DNA of 64,000 nt from JALYXI01 sp963716685. GTDB lineage: Bacteria > Acidobacteriota > Terriglobia > Bryobacterales > Bryobacteraceae. Below, piece after piece: positions 62,809 to 64,000 of the stretch. Within the stretch, counting starts at the first letter, position 1. Each line of letters begins with the position of its first letter. The notes under the pieces were generated by a model. It did no database searches and was not told the DNA's origin. It worked only from the letters and a program-made list of their open reading frames with translations. Location of the stretch: contig CAVQTR010000006.1 in the NCBI GenBank assembly GCA_963716685.1, positions 248,001 through 312,000 of the forward strand, given 5' to 3'. The position numbers were made by a program, and so were the translations under genes.

Positions 62809-64000
62809 CTACCTGCGCCTCAGAACGGAGATCACGTCGTCCGCGGTCACGATTCCAACCAGCTGATCCTCGGCGTCCACAATGGGCAGAATCATGAGAT
62901 TGTATTTGTCGAACAGCTCCGTCACGCGTTCCTGCTGCGCGTCCACTGCCGCTTTGCGCAGTTTCTCCGGTCGCCAGCGTGCCCAGTGCCGTCTCCCCCG
63001 ATGCCAGAAAGATGCGCGCCAGCGGAACGGAGGCTTTCAGGTGCCCGGCGGAATCGATCAGGAACAGCACGTTTACCGTTTCCAGCAGTTCTTCCTGACC
63101 GCTCAGCGCCGTGAGCGCGTCCTGCACTGTGGCCGTTTCGGGCAGGGCGATGTACTCGGTGTTCATCATTCCGCCCGCGGTATCTTCGTCGAACTCCAGC
63201 AGTTCGCGCACGTCGCTGCCCGGCTCGCTTTCCATCTCCTGCAGGATGCCGGCGGAAGTCTCTTCCTCCAGTTCCGCCAGCGCGTCGGCTGCCTGGTCGG
63301 GCGCCATCTCCTCAACAATGTCGGCAGCCACTTCCGGCTCCAGCGCCTCCAGAATGCTGGCCTGCATACGGGGTTCGATTTCGGACAGCGCTTCCGCCGC
63401 CACTTCGCTGTCGATGGTTTCGAAGATGGCTTCGCGTTCGGCGCTGCCAAGCTCCTCCACAATCTCGGCCAGATCGGCGGGATCCATGGTCTCCAGCTTC
63501 CGGTTCGAGATGTTGAGGCGCAGACGCCGCTGCGGATCCGGTTCAATGATGTTGCAGAATTCCCAGCGAATGGAGTTCGGCGCAATGGGCCTCTGCAGAC
63601 GCCTGATTGCCGTACGCGGCAGTGCGCCCTGCAGTAACCGGCGCGTAATACTGCGCAGACCGACATCTACCTCCAGCACTGCCAGAACCTCACGGCTGGC
63701 CTGCTGGCGCAGTTCGAAAGTTACGTCGTTGACCCGCACCACTTTGCGGCCATCCACGTCGATAATCTGCTGGTCCAGCAGATCTCGGCCAATGCGCAGC
63801 ATGTACTCGTCGGAATGGTAAGGCAGCAGGCGTTCATCGCTCAGCCGGATTCCGCTTAGTGTGATGGAAGCGATCTGGTCATAGCGGAGCGAAAGCCAGG
63901 CGGCGCCAGCGGCAACCAGATAGCGGTCCACGCGCGTGGGATCGATCAGGGGCACCACCGCCGCGTCTTTCACCCGCGCGATGCGCCGGCCCTTCAGGTC
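62809..64000 (-). CDS. PRC-barrel/MgtE_N/CBS protein, partial, one insertion
   Basis: The gene enters from the window end (visible opening KGRRIARVKDAAVV). Two PRC-barrel-like segments (first about 63870-64000, second GRDLLDQQIIDVDGRKVVRV) are followed by an MgtE N-domain superhelix (LAEIVEELGSAEREAIFETID and repeats, then EFDEDTAGGMMN). A CBS pair closes it, ending NLMILPIVDAEDQLVGIVTADD. The frame breaks near 62969 by one extra base; with it removed the protein ends at TAG 62809-62811. The MgtE membrane channel is missing, so only the Mg2+-sensing module is present. It is followed after two bases by the NRAMP start, suggesting a sensor acting on that transporter. Confidence 0.8.

Overview
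The window looks like a chromosomal stretch of a GC-rich acidobacterium, probably near the Solibacter/Bryobacter lineage. The evidence is an Oar-like TonB-dependent receptor with an N-terminal carboxypeptidase-regulatory domain, a member of the STGP/GK/HGL family that is abundant in these genomes, a sulfatase and a Gfo/Idh/MocA-like oxidoreductase, a PEP-CTERM protein and an UdgX/radical SAM pair. The lineage is inferred from gene content; no rRNA or tRNA gene was seen.

Layout. 1-3.6 kb: end of a drug exporter, a CorC-like transporter, and a membrane cytochrome b with a Tat-exported molybdoenzyme. 3.6-12.6 kb: NUDIX hydrolase and PolX (minus strand), a PEP-CTERM protein, valS-nadC, uvrC and a TPR protein. 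12.6-20.8 kb: TonB receptor with a small HxH/CxxC protein, secreted proteins, an SGNH hydrolase, a thioredoxin-like protein, mtnA and a CPBP protease. 20.8-31.4 kb: uvrA, a zinc-ribbon protein, a pseudouridine synthase, a DNA-repair radical SAM protein with DUF4130-UdgX, a long TPR protein, CheB and an alpha/beta hydrolase. 31.4-38.8 kb: accessory metabolism (decayed DUF433 gene, STGP protein, oxidoreductase, cupin, SDR, sulfatase) and malate synthase. 38.8-42.7 kb: FmdB protein, DacB-type carboxypeptidase, MFS transporter, an apparent small transcription unit and rpmE. 42.3-49.7 kb: a minus-strand LTXXQ-like/membrane protein/ECF sigma operon opposite hsp20-clpB-htpX, then a DUF885 protein. 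49.7-56.2 kb: alpha/beta hydrolase, ferrochelatase, cyclase-family hydrolase, exopolysaccharide export genes (BY-kinase, Wzz-like, Wza-like) and an EVE protein. 56.4-64 kb: a PDZ-containing membrane histidine kinase with a sigma54 activator, a small secreted protein, frataxin (cyaY), a non-canonical NRAMP transporter and a PRC-barrel/MgtE_N/CBS protein cut by the window end.

Two properties run through the window. Many consecutive genes overlap by exactly four bases (ATGA, GTGA or TTGA), so translational coupling seems usual and GTG/TTG starts are common. Several otherwise well-conserved genes (malate synthase, hsp20, clpB, the kinase/regulator pair, the CBS protein) carry single-base indels. 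About 28 of the 30 or so are insertions, and most lie in three patches. Reading frames recover perfectly when these bases are ignored, so residual assembly error is more likely than real decay.

The most interesting biology is the separate MgtE-type magnesium-sensor module beside an NRAMP protein that lacks the usual Mn/Fe-binding residues, the small transcription unit before rpmE with a 13-base Shine-Dalgarno, and the PDZ kinase/sigma54 regulator pair preceded by a sigma54-like promoter.
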